DNA of 64,000 nt, from NCBI RefSeq assembly GCF_018294505.1, contig NC_057801.1:196278477-196342476 (forward strand), written 5' to 3'. Each line of letters begins with the position of its first letter. Positions within the stretch are counted from its first letter, which is position 1. Under the pieces are notes generated by a model that saw only the letters and a program-made list of their open reading frames with translations, was not told the origin of the DNA and made no database searches. Origin of the DNA: Triticum aestivum (Eukaryota; Streptophyta; Magnoliopsida; Poales; Poaceae). Shown here one piece after another: positions 1 to 10,460 of the stretch. Both the position numbers and the translations under genes were made by a program.

Positions 1-112
1 CTCCTACTGGATTGATACCTTGGTTCCCAAAACTAAGGGAAATACTTACGCTACGTTGCTGCATCACCCTTTCCTCTTCAAGGGAAAACCAATGCAAGCT
101 CAAGAGGTAGCA
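1..112 (+). mobile_element. 3' end of a Sabrina-like LTR (family name tentative), cut by the window edge
   Basis: Bases 1-112 match the last part of the LTRs of element D (34064 and 39324): the 'attgataccttgg', 'gagggaaatacttacgctac' and final 'ctcaagaggtagca' blocks are shared. The LTR ends in CA at 112 and the following bases are unrelated, so this is the right edge of an element or solo LTR that starts outside the window. No TSD can be tested. The match to D is directly visible; the family name is inferred from memory. Confidence 0.85.
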
Positions 113-407
113 GCCTTCCACCATTGAAACGCCCCACAAGGACCTAAATACGATCAATAAAGTGTAGGAACTCATGGATGTCGTCCCAATCAACTTCAGT
201 GCCATCGGTAATAATCGAGTTCTTATATAATAACAAACGAGTAGCATGCTTATCTTTGAAATAACCTACATGTGCCACTAATTATTAGAAATATTAGTTA
301 TAAGTGGCATCTTCGTGAGAGAAGGGAATCACAAAACATTGCTACTTATAAAGTTAAATTGTGATTAGTTAGATAGAATAGGTGGATTGAGAAGTAATTG
401 ACGCAAC
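113..407. other. unassigned flank
   Basis: AT-rich sequence between the LTR end and the DUF3615-like remnant. I recognise no coding or repeat feature. It may be the original insertion site of the element ending at 112. Confidence 0.4.
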
Positions 408-750
408 ATGCAAGAACCAGATACAAAACTAACATGGATGAAGTACTGGAACGACGTCGGGGTGGAATATCATAGTGAAGATGAGACCAGGTTCTGCTAT
501 TTCCATCAACATTCATGCGCCAACTTTCAGTTTGTAACACTTGAGAAAGTTTATCCAAGGTCGGCCAAGAAAAAAGCAGCGATCTTCTTGGTTCATGAAG
601 CCAACTCGGAACTTATATCCATGGCTTGTCTTCTAAGTGACTATTAAACTGGTGTATTCAGTTATGGCAAGGCCGACCATCTTGAGTACATGTGTTCTGG
701 CAGAGCAAGGAATGCACTGCAGGAAAAATAATATGAGAACACAATGTATT
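408..750 (+). pseudogene. possible DUF3615-like gene remnant
   Basis: An open frame of 79 codons (408-647) has the layout HxxxCANFxF, then an AAIFLVHEA stretch, then a late cysteine (MACLLSDY). This resembles the 'H-x-NFTA ... LFFAE ... C' pattern of the plant DUF3615 family, whose function is unknown. After the stop the similarity appears to go on in another frame (GVFSYGKADH near 655-690), so a frameshift or lost intron is likely. No start context, promoter or upstream exon could be identified. The assignment is by pattern memory only and could be wrong. Confidence 0.28.
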
Positions 751-1460
751 CGCTATCCAAATCCAGAAATAATTTCCTCCTTCACGTCAGTGTTAACCAT
801 GGTACTAGTACCTTTTATCCAAATATAGCAATCCAAATTACCAAATTAGTCGATAGCATGTTCAAAAAACCCCACCCACCCGGATAGAAAAGAGGATTCT
901 ACGAACATACTATGCACATTTTAAAATCCTATGTTAGGATGAGAAGGAACAAGTGTGGCGTCTCGCTTAGGGCGCAGAAACCTGTAGGGTCCTCGCACTT
1001 TGGACACTTCAAATGAAACACACTAGATTCAGTAGGAAGAAAAATGCATCAACGACGGCAGCTACCATTCTAGAATTACCCGTGACCAAGGGACTAAGAT
1101 TTATCGGGGATGGATGAAGAATTCATACCTGGTTCTCCATGAGAAAACCCTGTGCAATCACACAGAGGGGGTTTCTCTGAACAAGCAGACAAGGGAGAAG
1201 GGGATTCAGGCTCAATGGAATATTGCTACTTCATCCGTCCAGCTTACTAGTAAAGCTGGGAAGGTGGGGTTTTTTTGTGATTTGATGAGTCATTGGGCAT
1301 TACTGCGGCGCTACGACCAGGGTAAGTCTACTGCGCAGTTCTGCACTCTAATATGGTGCATGACACGTGGACCCCATTACCGGATGCCCCACATATTAGC
1401 GAAAGGAAGTAGAAAGGCCGGAGTAACTAGTTACACATAAATACATGTTTTATAGAGAGA
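751..1460. other. unassigned low-copy DNA
   Basis: No repeat, transposon end or convincing reading frame seen. A 108-codon frame at 1114-1440 has no recognisable motif and is treated as chance. Confidence 0.4.
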
Positions 1461-1550
1461 TACTCCCTCTGTAAAAGAAATATAAAAATATTTTAAATCA
1501 CAACTTTATACATAAGAAAATTCAAGGGGATTATATATAACATATTATGG
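1461..1550. repeat. partial Stowaway-type MITE
   Basis: The sequence 'tactccctctgtaaaagaaa' at 1461, followed by an AT-rich body, matches the conserved left terminus of Triticeae Stowaway elements (CTCCCTCCGT... with a TA target). No matching inverted right terminus is seen, so the copy is truncated or strongly decayed. The right boundary is approximate. Confidence 0.55.
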
Positions 1551-1906
1551 TGGTTCAGCTGAGAATATAATACTCAGACAGGCGCACGGTTCTGGACTTT
1601 GGGCCACAGGCTGGTGGGCTTGCATCTTTGGGGGCCCATGTATTCTAACTCAGCGCATTTCGTATTGCAAGCGATCAGTACGGCACTGGTTTTAGATGCT
1701 GTAACAAGGCGAATATAGAAAATTAAATAAAGCATGACAGTTGTTAGAATGAAATCGAACGACAGTTCCTAACCAGCAATCAGAGTTGCAATTCTTTCAC
1801 GATATCCTACGTGATAAATAATATTGTCGTACTACTTATACACACAGGACGCTTGTTCACCATGCCTTATTATTACATCAAAAGCTCTTGGAGGATAGAG
1901 GATAAA
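1551..1906. other. unassigned region
   Basis: Mixed-composition DNA between the MITE remnant and the B3-like exons. If the B3-like exons belong to a minus-strand gene, this would be its 3' flank. No polyadenylation signal is called. Confidence 0.3.
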
Positions 1907-2342
1907 TCAGTTCGGCAGTTGCATGTTGCTACTGAAGAATTTAAAAGTTGATTTGGACCAACTCTCCTTGCTAAGAAAGTTCGATTTGACATCATCCCCT
2001 ACCGCAAGATTTGATAGAGTCTTGAACCTTGACCATCCTTTAGCATCAATCATCATGTGACCATCCTTTGTACTTACGATGTATTGAGCAGGTTCATTCA
2101 CACCAAGGCTGTGCATGGTAAGAGAAACTTGGCCATGGTCGCCCGAATTATTGAATGACTGCCTCGTTGCTCTAAGAATTCTCTGTTTGCAAACAAGAAG
2201 ACATACACAAACAGTTAGATCAACACAGTGAATCATGTGAAACAACATGGAAAGAAAAAAGAATGAAGCACTTGGGCGGCCAATTCTTACCAACAAGGTG
2301 GAGATGTCGGTTTTTGTAAGGACTTTGGTATATGCAGTTCAA
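1907..2342 (-). pseudogene. two exons resembling a plant B3 DNA-binding domain
   Basis: Read on the minus strand, a short exon (about 2342-2292) follows an acceptor 'ggctgcag' and ends at a textbook donor 'ttg|gtaagaat'. It encodes FELHIPKSLQKTDISTLL. A second exon (about 2190-1907) follows a pyrimidine-rich acceptor 'tttgcaaacag' and contains the YIVSTKDGHMMIDAKGW, F, NLAVGDDV series. That order (beta strand, GW-x-x-F, N-L-x-x-GD-x-x-x-x-F) is the signature of B3 domains, which bind DNA in plant transcription factors of the REM, ARF and ABI3 groups. The frame ends in a stop at 1907. Upstream exons are uncertain; those at 3122-3892 may belong to the same gene. It is a decayed gene, a gene fragment, or an unrecognised intact gene. 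Splice sites are seen; the B3 assignment is inferred. Confidence 0.42.
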
Positions 2343-2740
2343 ACTGCAGCCCAGTCTATTGCCAGTGCAAGTGCCGGTTCCGTTGCCGCTGCACAGGCCG
2401 GAGCAGATGCAAGTGCAACTTCAACTGTTGGTGCAGGTGCCGGAGCCGTTGCTAGTGCCCGTGCCAATGCAACTGGTAATGCCGCTAATGCTGCCGGAGA
2501 TTGTGCTCCTTGTGGAGCTGGTGCTGGTATCGGAGCAGGTGCCCGTGTCAGTGCCCGATGCTCCGGTAGATCAGCCTGATCCACTGACACAGTCAGTATC
2601 CAATCCTCTGGTGGATCAGACGGAGCTGCTGCCGCTGGCAGTGCTAGAGCTAGTGCCGTCTGAGAAGGTTTCGGTGCTCGATCCGATGCTGAAGGTGGTA
2701 CCGATGTGCGAGACAGCAGCGATCGCCTCTAGTTTGCTAT
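2343..2740. repeat. degenerate GC-rich minisatellite, Ala/Pro or Val/Pro coding
   Basis: A run built from variants of 'gtgccggtgcc' and 'gtgcaagtgcc' units, with period in multiples of three. It keeps long frames open on both strands: plus strand 2332-2742 with Val-Pro-Leu-rich residues, minus strand 2590-2339 with Ala-Pro repeats. Frames open on both strands are a by-product of such repeats, so I make no coding claim. It lies directly upstream (minus strand) of the B3-like exons and could encode a low-complexity linker of that gene. Confidence 0.5.
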
Positions 2741-2742
2741 GA

Positions 2743-3121
2743 TTTCATACTTCAGCTTTCTAACTTCACTAGGCTCTGTGACCTTGATCCTATCTTTTTC
2801 TTCACTTCTTTTAAATGCCAGAAGGACTAATTGTGGCGTGTTTGTTAAGCTAAAATGTAGTTCATAATAGGGCTTTAGATTGTACTCAGACAACAGACTG
2901 ATCCAATTGTGTCCAGTAATATAGTGATGGACAGGGCCTTCGTTACTGACATGTCATAAGAAGTGAAACCTGCTAAAATAACATCATAGAAAAAACCAAA
3001 CAGTTTATTCTGTAACAAATGTGACGTGGCAAAACCTGTATCATAAAATTGCAGCAAAAGTAAGAAAACATGACAGTAAATCAATAAGATTTACTTGATG
3101 TGACACGAGTGAATCCTTACC
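2743..3121. other. unassigned, possibly intronic
   Basis: AT-rich sequence between the minisatellite and the exon at 3122-3281. It begins on the minus strand with the donor 'gtaagg' at 3121, so it would be an intron if these exons form one gene. Nothing else is recognised. Confidence 0.3.
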
Positions 3122-3281
3122 AGGAAATCACTATGTTCAGGTTCTAAACAGAAGGTTGATCGTCCAATTATAGGTGGCATGCAGGGCACTCGCTTACTCC
3201 CACAAGAAGGACAGTCCAAAGGTTGTGACAAATCGTATGGACCGAACATCCATGGGACTAGAAACTTGGTGGGTGCGATAA
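3122..3281 (-). pseudogene. exon-like segment of unknown gene
   Basis: Bounded on the minus strand by an acceptor 'catatgcattgcag' (about 3282) and a donor 'gtaaggatt' (3121). The open frame between them encodes a compact segment with DCPSCGSKRVPC, a C-x2-C...C arrangement that could bind a metal. I do not recognise the family. It shares orientation with the B3-like exons downstream, so both may be parts of one minus-strand gene. No transposon domain is seen. Confidence 0.35.
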
Positions 3282-3539
3282 ACCTGCAATGCATATGGGT
3301 GTAACCATAATTGATAAACCGTCCTCACAAAAAAGATGATCTGGATACTTCAAAATATACATTCTGAATTGAGTGGACAGACATTAACATAGACTGTTCT
3401 CATGACTCACCACACAACAAAAGTGGCAGAACTAAACAATACAGGGTTCGCACACACAAATCAAGTACTGAACAATAGTACTTACAATAGACAAGCAAAG
3501 TTGCACTAATTAAACTCTATAGACTATTTCTTGCCACCG
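3282..3539. other. unassigned, possibly intronic
   Basis: Non-coding sequence between two exon-like segments. Its end toward 3282 looks like a plant 3' splice site on the minus strand. Confidence 0.25.
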
Positions 3540-3892
3540 ACCTATGGGATGTACCCCACATAACTGACTAGGCCATGGACTTCATGAGAGATGTCTACCA
3601 GCACCATCTCCAGCACGTGAACCTTGGAGAACCTAAGAGAGTGGTCTTTCCACTCATAAACATGAAGATGAAGACAGTCTGCATCAGATTTGTCAGGAAG
3701 CTTTACAAGAACCACGCCCTTTGTAATCGAAGGCACATCTAGGAAATTGTTGTGGTGAAGTACACCCTTGAGAGCATGCCTGACAACAATTCTACAACAA
3801 AAAACTAGTTCACGACACGTGGCGACAAGGACACAACAGCTGGATAGTTTAGTAGTAGAACTCATCCTCAGGTCTTCCGGTTCACATGGCAT
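3540..3892 (-). pseudogene. exon-like open frame of unknown gene
   Basis: A 116-codon minus-strand frame ends at 3542. A possible acceptor 'tttttgttgtag' near 3792 would make the real exon about 3790-3542, encoding a segment with DVPSITKGVVLVKLPD and a hydrophobic C-terminus (VLVDISHEVHGLVSYVGY). I do not recognise the family. The codons look protein-like and unlike transposon sequence, but the stop at 3542 may be premature. It lies upstream of, and in line with, the other minus-strand exons. Confidence 0.3.
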
Positions 3893-3956
3893 TACTTTGA
3901 GAACTTCATCTCCACCACGGACCTGGTTCTAATTCAAGCAGAAACCAAATATTTTA

Positions 3957-4087
3957 TTACTACCTCCATTCAGAAATATAAGAGGATTTTCGATATTTTA
4001 CTCCATATAAGACAACATATATGCAGAGAAATGAGTGAACAAAGACACTAGAACATGTCTTCAAAGGCATGAGAGCGGAGGGATTAC
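3957..4087. repeat. Stowaway-type MITE, diverged
   Basis: The left end 'tactacctccattcagaaat' and right end 'agcggagggattac' are imperfect inverted copies of the Stowaway terminus (CTCCCTCCRTT), next to TA. The body with 'ataagaggattttcgatat' and 'gaaatgagtgaac' is typical of grass Stowaway elements. These carry no protein and are mobilised by mariner-type transposases. A 19 bp segment of its right side recurs at 4129-4147. Confidence 0.6.
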
Positions 4088-4194
4088 TTGCAATATCCAT
4101 AACACAAGTTACTGAGGCTAATATACTCTCTTCAAAGGCATGAGAGCTAAAATCTTGCATTTCCTACAACTAGCATTGATGTTCATAAAGTAGT

Positions 4195-7100
4195 TGGAAT
4201 ATTCTTAACTGGAACATTAGAGGGATGAATTGTCAGGATAAATGGTTGGCCTTAAGGCAGAAAATAGATGGGAGTGACTGCAATATCTTGTGTCTCCAAG
4301 AAACTAAGAGAGAGACCTTTGATGCTGCCTACATCAAAAATTTCTGTCCCAATAGAATTAATAAATTTGCTTTCCTCCTCTCTATTGGAGCTTCAGGGGG
4401 CCTTCTAGTTGCTTGGAATGGTTCTCAATTTGTTGGAGAAGTTATTGCTCAAAATAGATTCTCACTTTCCATTCAGTTCACCAGTTTGCTCTCCAATCAG
4501 TCCTGGATTCTCACCAACATATATGGACCATGTGACCCATAGGACAAAATTGAGTTCATTGAGTGGGTTTCAAATATTCACATGCCTGCTGATCTGGATT
4601 GGATTCTCATGGGAGATTTCAATTTTGTGAGTGCTCCATCATATAGAAACAGACCCGGTGGAGATGTTAATGACATGCCTATGTTCAATGAGGCAATTAG
4701 CAACCAAGGATTAGTTGAATTTCCTTTGCATGGTAGAAAACTCAGCTGGAGTAACATGCAGCAAAATCCTCTTTTGGTCAAGCTTGATTGGTTTTTTACT
4801 TCTGCTTCTTAGATGACCACATTCCCAAACACCATTGTACTCCCTCTTGCAAAGCCCATATCAGATCACTTGCCATGTGTCATAAAAATTGGTACTTCAA
4901 TCCCAAAAGCAAGAGTTTTTAGATTTGAAAACTATTGGTTGCAACATTCTGATTTTAAACAGGTGGTTGCTGCTGCTTGGAATATTCCCATGGGGAATCT
5001 TGATGCTGTAAAAAGTTTGAATGCTTAGTTTAAAACTTAAGGAGAGCTCTGAAGCTGTGGGCCAAATCATTATCTTGTCTTAAATCTCAAATTGCAAAAA
5101 TTAATGAGCTCATCTTCCTATGGGACTTTTTTGAGGAGTTCAAAGAGTTGGACACTTATGAGTGGAATTGTAGGATTCTTCTTAAATAACATTTGCTCAT
5201 TCTTCTGAGGAACCAAAAGATCTACTGGAAGCAAAGGGGGAAAATTAAAGGGGTAATGTTTGGGGATGAAAACACAAAAAAATCATACTAAGGCTTCTAT
5301 CAACTACAGGCATAATCACCTTGTTGTACTTCAAAATGATGACCAAGTTGACATATCTGATCATGCTGGGAAAACTGCTATACTCTGGGAAACATATAAG
5401 AAAAGAATGGGTACATCTCACAAAACCTCCATGCACTTTGATTTGGATTCCTTGTTTGGCTAGAGATAAGATCCCACACTGTTTGATAACTTGGAATTGC
5501 CTTTCACTTAGGAAGAAGTTAATGATGTGGTAAAAGAACTACCACTGGACAAATCCCCAAGCCCTGATGGCTTCAACAATGAATTATCAAATCTTGTTGG
5601 GACATTATTAGAGGAGATGTGCTCAAATTCATATCTGATTTTCATGCTGGGCAAATATCACTGGAAAGTTTGAACACCTCTTTCATAACCCTAATTCCTA
5701 AAGGAAGTACTCCTTTGACAGCAAATGATTATAGGCCAATCTCCCTCCTCAACTATTGTCTCAAACTAGTCACTAAATTGTTGGCAAACAGGTTGTAGAA
5801 AGTGATTTTAAAGTTGGTCCACATTAACCAATATGGCTTCCTCAAAGAGAGATCCATCCATGAATGCTTGGGTTGGGCCTATGAATATTTGCATCAGTGC
5901 CACAAGTCCAAGGAAGATATTATTGTGCTGAAACTGGACTTTGAAAAGGCTTTTGACACCATTGAACACCAGGCAATTTTGGATATCTTAAAAGCAAAAG
6001 GTTTTGGAGACAGATGGATTAACTGGATCAAAATGTTGTTCACCTCTGCTTCATCTGCTCTCTTGCTCAATGGTGTACCTGGTAAAAAGTTTTATTGCCT
6101 TAGAGGAGTTAGGCAGGGAGACCCTCTGTCACCTCTTCTATTTGTGCTTGCTGCAGACCTTCTCCAATCAATCCTCAATAAGGCCATGCAGCTGGGCTTA
6201 CTTACTTCACCTTTGCAAGTGGATTCCTGCCCTGATTTTCCCATAGTCCAATATGCAGATGACACATTGGTTCTCCTTCAGGCAGATGCCAAGAAACTTC
6301 ACCGCCTCAAAGCCCTTCTCAATACTTTTGCAGATGCTACTAGTTTTAAAGTGAACTACAATAAATCAAGCCTCATCCTCATCAATGTGTCAGAAGAGAA
6401 AGTAGAGATTTTGACTAATACTTTGCAATGTAAAAGGGAAACTTTCCCCATACAATATTTGGGAGCACCTTTGGGTCTCCATAAACCTACTATTGAGCAA
6501 TGCCTCCCTCTGGTCACAAGGCTGAAGAAGAAACTTGTGGGTTTATCCTCCTTCATGACCATGGCTGGGAGATTGTTGCTGGTGAAATCTGTTCTCAACT
6601 CTCTGCCGATTTATCTCATGGGATGCCTTGATGTGCGTGTCACTATTAAAACTCAAGCTATCAAATTGTTGAGGAATTACCTCTGGAGAGGCCCTGACTT
6701 GGAGGATCACAGGCCTGCCATGGTGGCCTAGAGCACTGTCTGTAGACCAAAAGATCAAGGAGGTTTGGGTGTGATGGACATCTTTGTCCAAAACAAAGCT
6801 CTGTTACCTAATAATCTGCACAAGTTTTATAACAAACACAACATTCCATGGGTTAACTTGATCTGGGAGTCCCATTACAGTAGTGGTTTGCTGCCTGGCA
6901 GTAGTTGGGTTGGATCTTTTTGGTGGAAGGCAAACCTTAAGCTCATTGATAACTTCAAATCTTTGGCCAGATGTCACATAGGAGATGGAAAAAGTTCCCT
7001 CTTCTGGTTTGACCTATGGCATTCAGCTTGTCTGCAAGACATGTTCCCCCACCTCTTCTCTTTTGTGAAGAGTAGGAATTCTACTGTGCACACCATCATT

Positions 7101-7922
7101 CACACTGAATTTCTGGAGGATCTGTTCCATTTACCCTTGACTGTGCAAGCTTTCCAAGAATTTGAAGCTATGGAAGACATTTGTATAGCTTTAAGGGGTT
7201 CTGAATACCTAGACTACACTGATACCTGGAGTTACATTTGGGGAAATGATCAATTCTCAGTTGCCAAGGCCTATAAAATGATGATGGGAGCTAAAATAGT
7301 GCCCCAGCAGTTCAATTGGATTTGGAATAGCTCCTGTCAACCAAAGCACAAGGTGTTCTTTTGGAGGCTCCTTCATGACAGGCTCAATACTAGGAATCTC
7401 CTTCGAAGGAAAACTTTTCAGTTGGACAACTATAAATGTGCTGTAAATAATTGCCAACAGGAGGAAGCACTTCAACATCTTTTTTGGACCTGTCCTTTTG
7501 CTGCTCAGTGTTGGGACCTGATTTGTCCATCAGGACAGGCCAATGTTTCGCTGCTTGAAGCTTTTGCTGATCTAAGACAGAAACTCCATGTGCCTTTCTT
7601 CGTGGAAATCATCATCCTAGCTTCTTGGGCCATTTGGATTTCAAGGAACAATCTCATATTTCAAGCCATTCAACCTAGCATTCAGGGGTGGAAGGTCATC
7701 TTCTTGGAGGAGCTCAATTTACTAAGATTTAGAATTAAGAAAAGCTATGCTAGAGCCTTTTGTTTATGGCTTGACTGCCTTGTCTTGTAATTTTTAGTAG
7801 TAGGTGTTTTTTCCCTTTTCTTCTGGCTTATCTCAAGCCTCTTTTTATTGCTAAACCTTTTTATTCTGAAATAATATAAAAATTGCAGTGGGGTTTTGCC
7901 CTACTGTGTATAGTCAAAAAAA
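4195..7922 (+). pseudogene. L1-type LINE ORF2 remnant (endonuclease, reverse transcriptase, zinc-binding region)
   Basis: Reading on from NILNWNIRGMN (4198), the apurinic endonuclease domain shows the LCLQETK glutamate, LMGDFNFV (about 4605) and ISDHLPC (about 4858) motifs. The reverse transcriptase domain follows, with LDFEKAFDT (about 5937), [13 protein letters not shown] (about 6107) and the YADD active site (6250). The C-terminal zf-RVT-like region is at about 7310-7500 (KHKVFFWRLLHDRLNTRNLL, then C, C, H-x-FWTCP). LINE ORF2 proteins nick target DNA and copy their own RNA at the nick. In-frame stops are at 4540, 4810, 5026, about 5187, 5461, 5467, 5509, 5796 and 6729. Frameshifts lie near 5036, 5276 (A-run) and 5588. 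ORF1 is absent, so the copy is 5' truncated. It ends in a short A-run (7916-7922). No TSD found. Confidence 0.9.
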
Positions 7923-8023
7923 TCTATAAGAAATCAGTGTTATGTGCAATAATCATATGTATGTCAATCTCTCACATGTTTTGATCAAAAGAGCAATTTA
8001 GAACCATCATTTGGCACACAAAA
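7923..8023. other. spacer between the LINE tail and the X1 LTR
   Basis: Short AT-rich stretch. The five bases before the LTR (8019-8023, acaaa) are the expected left TSD of element X1. Its partner would lie outside the window. Confidence 0.4.
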
Positions 8024-10460
8024 TGTCACATCCCTAGCTTCTGGTAATGCTCTAGGCTAGCTTCATGTGTGCACCATGTCTATATTCTAAAAGTTGAAAC
8101 GAGGAAAGTGAAAGCCTTAGAAATCATTTTAATAAAGGGGCAAGAACCCTAAAAAATGCATTCATTGGACCCAAAATGCTCCTCGTTGGTGTTTGATATT
8201 TTTGGAAACGGTTTTGATCCATACCAAAAATAATGAACATTTTTGTGGATTATTTTGGGCACTGAATTTAAATCACTATTCTATTTGAATTTGGAAATAT
8301 ACTCAAATATATATGTGATATATTACCAAATACTTCTGATATATTTTGTGTGCTTTGGAGAAGTCCATGAAGCAACATAAAAATGGTCAGAGAATATTTT
8401 GCATTGTTTTGAATTCATTTGAATTTGCAAAATAGTGGCAAAGTAATAAACAGAAAATAAAAACAGAAAAACAGAAAAGGAGAGAGAAGGAGTTATTTGG
8501 GCCTCTTACCTGTAGCAGTAGCCCAGCAGACAGGCCCAGCCCACCAGCGCCTCGTCCGTCGTCTTCCCCCCTCGCCCCGAAGCAGCTGCGTGCCAGCAGC
8601 AGTGCACGACCACGGTCACCTCTTGCTCCAGCGCGGCGCCCCGCCCCTTCCAGTCGTGCCAGCGAGACGGCAGACCCCCTGGCCCTCTCTCACTGTCCCT
8701 CAAGCTCTCCTCCTCTGTCCCTCTCTCTCCCTTGCTCCCCTGCTTGCATCCGAGCATGCCGGTTGCTGCCGTTCGCTGCCAGCGCGGCCACCAAGCTTGC
8801 CTGACCTCCCCACCGCATGCCTAGGCTCCGTCGCGGCTCTGCACGTCCACCAGACGAACAAAACAAGCGGGGAGCCCCTCAACCTCATCATCGCCGTCGT
8901 CCTCGTCCTCGTCCTCGGGAGCCGACCACCGCCGCCGTTGATTCACCGGCCACAACGCTTCCCCGACCTTGCCGTCGCCTCTACATGGCCCACCGTGAGC
9001 CACTCTCCATTACCCACCAGGACCATCGTTTTCTTCCTCTAGCTAGCTTCCCCACCGTGGCCGCCGTCCGCCATTGCCGTCGTGCCACTGCTGTAGTCCT
9101 CCCCGGACCAAACCAAGCATGTGTGCGAGTTCCTGGAGCTCCCCTGATGCTCTGGTGCTACTCCTCTTGCTCGCCAGCAAGCTGCAGCCTAGCTCCGCGC
9201 AAGCCCGAGCTTCGGCTGCCGCCTCCCATCGTTGTAGCCGCCGTTTCCGGCCTCCTCTCCCCCAGCTGCATGCCCCGTCCGATGTGGTGCACGTCCAGCA
9301 GCTCGTAGGGCCAAGCCGCGAGTCGAACGGTCGCCGACGATGAATCCCAAGCATCTCCGCCACTCTGTTTTGTCGTCGTCGGCTAACCGCCGGTGCGTCC
9401 AACATGGCCGTCATTAGTGCTAACCACCGCCAGCTAAGCACCCGCTAATATCCACTGATAGTGGGCCCTAGCCATGGTCAAACCTCAGTCAATGCTAGTT
9501 TTGACCGGGATTAGTTCTTGAGTCACTGACGTGTGGACCCCACATGTCAGGTTTGACCTGGTCAGTCACGGTTGACCTGCTGATGCAATGCTATTGTCAT
9601 GCTAACGCAGTAAACAATTTCTGTATTTTAAATAAGTCAGAAATTCCAGAAAATAGCTAAAACTTCTAAAATTCATATAAATTTAACGGTAACTCAAAAA
9701 GAAATAATTTATATATGAAAAATGATCAGAAAAATCCAATCTATCCATTTGTATAATTTTCATGCATGTTAGAACAACTTATAGCTCCTGGTTAGGACAA
9801 ATCATATAAATGGCATTTGAATATCCATATATGGAGTTTGAATTTGAATCTTGGATTCAAACCAACTTCATTTAACCTGTTGCTAGCTGCATTAGCTCAA
9901 ATCACAGCATAATGACATGTCATGAGCATGCATCATATTGTGCTTTGCGTTGATTGTGTTTCTTCTTTGTTTGCCGGTGTTTGTCCCCTCTCAGTAGTCG
10001 TGTCTTGACGATGAGTTCGATGATACCGATGAAGAACTATACTATCTCCAGAAGTGCGAGGCAAGCAAAAACCCCTTGTTCATTCTGATACAATCCCACT
10101 CTCTCGCTCCTGCTCTCTTTTACTGCATTAGGACAACAATGATACATGTGTTACATGCTGCAGTAGTTGAACCCCTTTTCTTCTGCATGACCTGTCATTG
10201 CCACAGTTAATAGATGAAACCCACTAGCATGAGTAGGAGTTGTTTGAGCCCCCATGTGCCTATTCATTCATGCTTGTTTGTCATCCCTGCAATTGCCTAG
10301 AGTTGTGTCAGGTCTGATTCATTGGGAATGAATTGGAGTGTTGTAAAACATGTCCTACTGTTGAGAGCTAAGTGTGTGAACACGATTTGGTAAAGGTAGC
10401 GGTGAGAGGCCATGTAGGATCGGAGTAGATGGTGGGTTGTCTCATTGAAATCGTCCTTAG
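8024..10460 (+). mobile_element. X1 element, 5' LTR part 1 (X family, about 4.1 kb LTR)
   Basis: Starts TGTCACATCCCTAGC and is the reverse complement of X2 (12974-17209) and X3 (41230-45449), fixing the LTR end. The LTR continues at 32330-32503 and 39330-40783, interrupted by elements A and D; the pieces sum to about 4.07 kb. A GC-rich block (8500-9450) holds open frames on both strands that are compositional, not genes. The sequence stops at 10460, where A begins; 10456-10460 (cttag) is the left TSD of A. An LTR this long, with an initiator-Met-type primer site after it, is typical of LARD-like elements. The family name is not known to me. Confidence 0.85.

Noticed and set aside
1114..1440. 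108-codon plus-strand frame
   Set aside because: No motif, no splice or start context, and it sits in mixed low-copy sequence.
8497..9441. Overlapping open frames of 60-181 codons on both strands in X1
   Set aside because: They lie in the GC-rich part of a repeated LTR. X2 and X3 do not preserve the same frames, and no motif is present.
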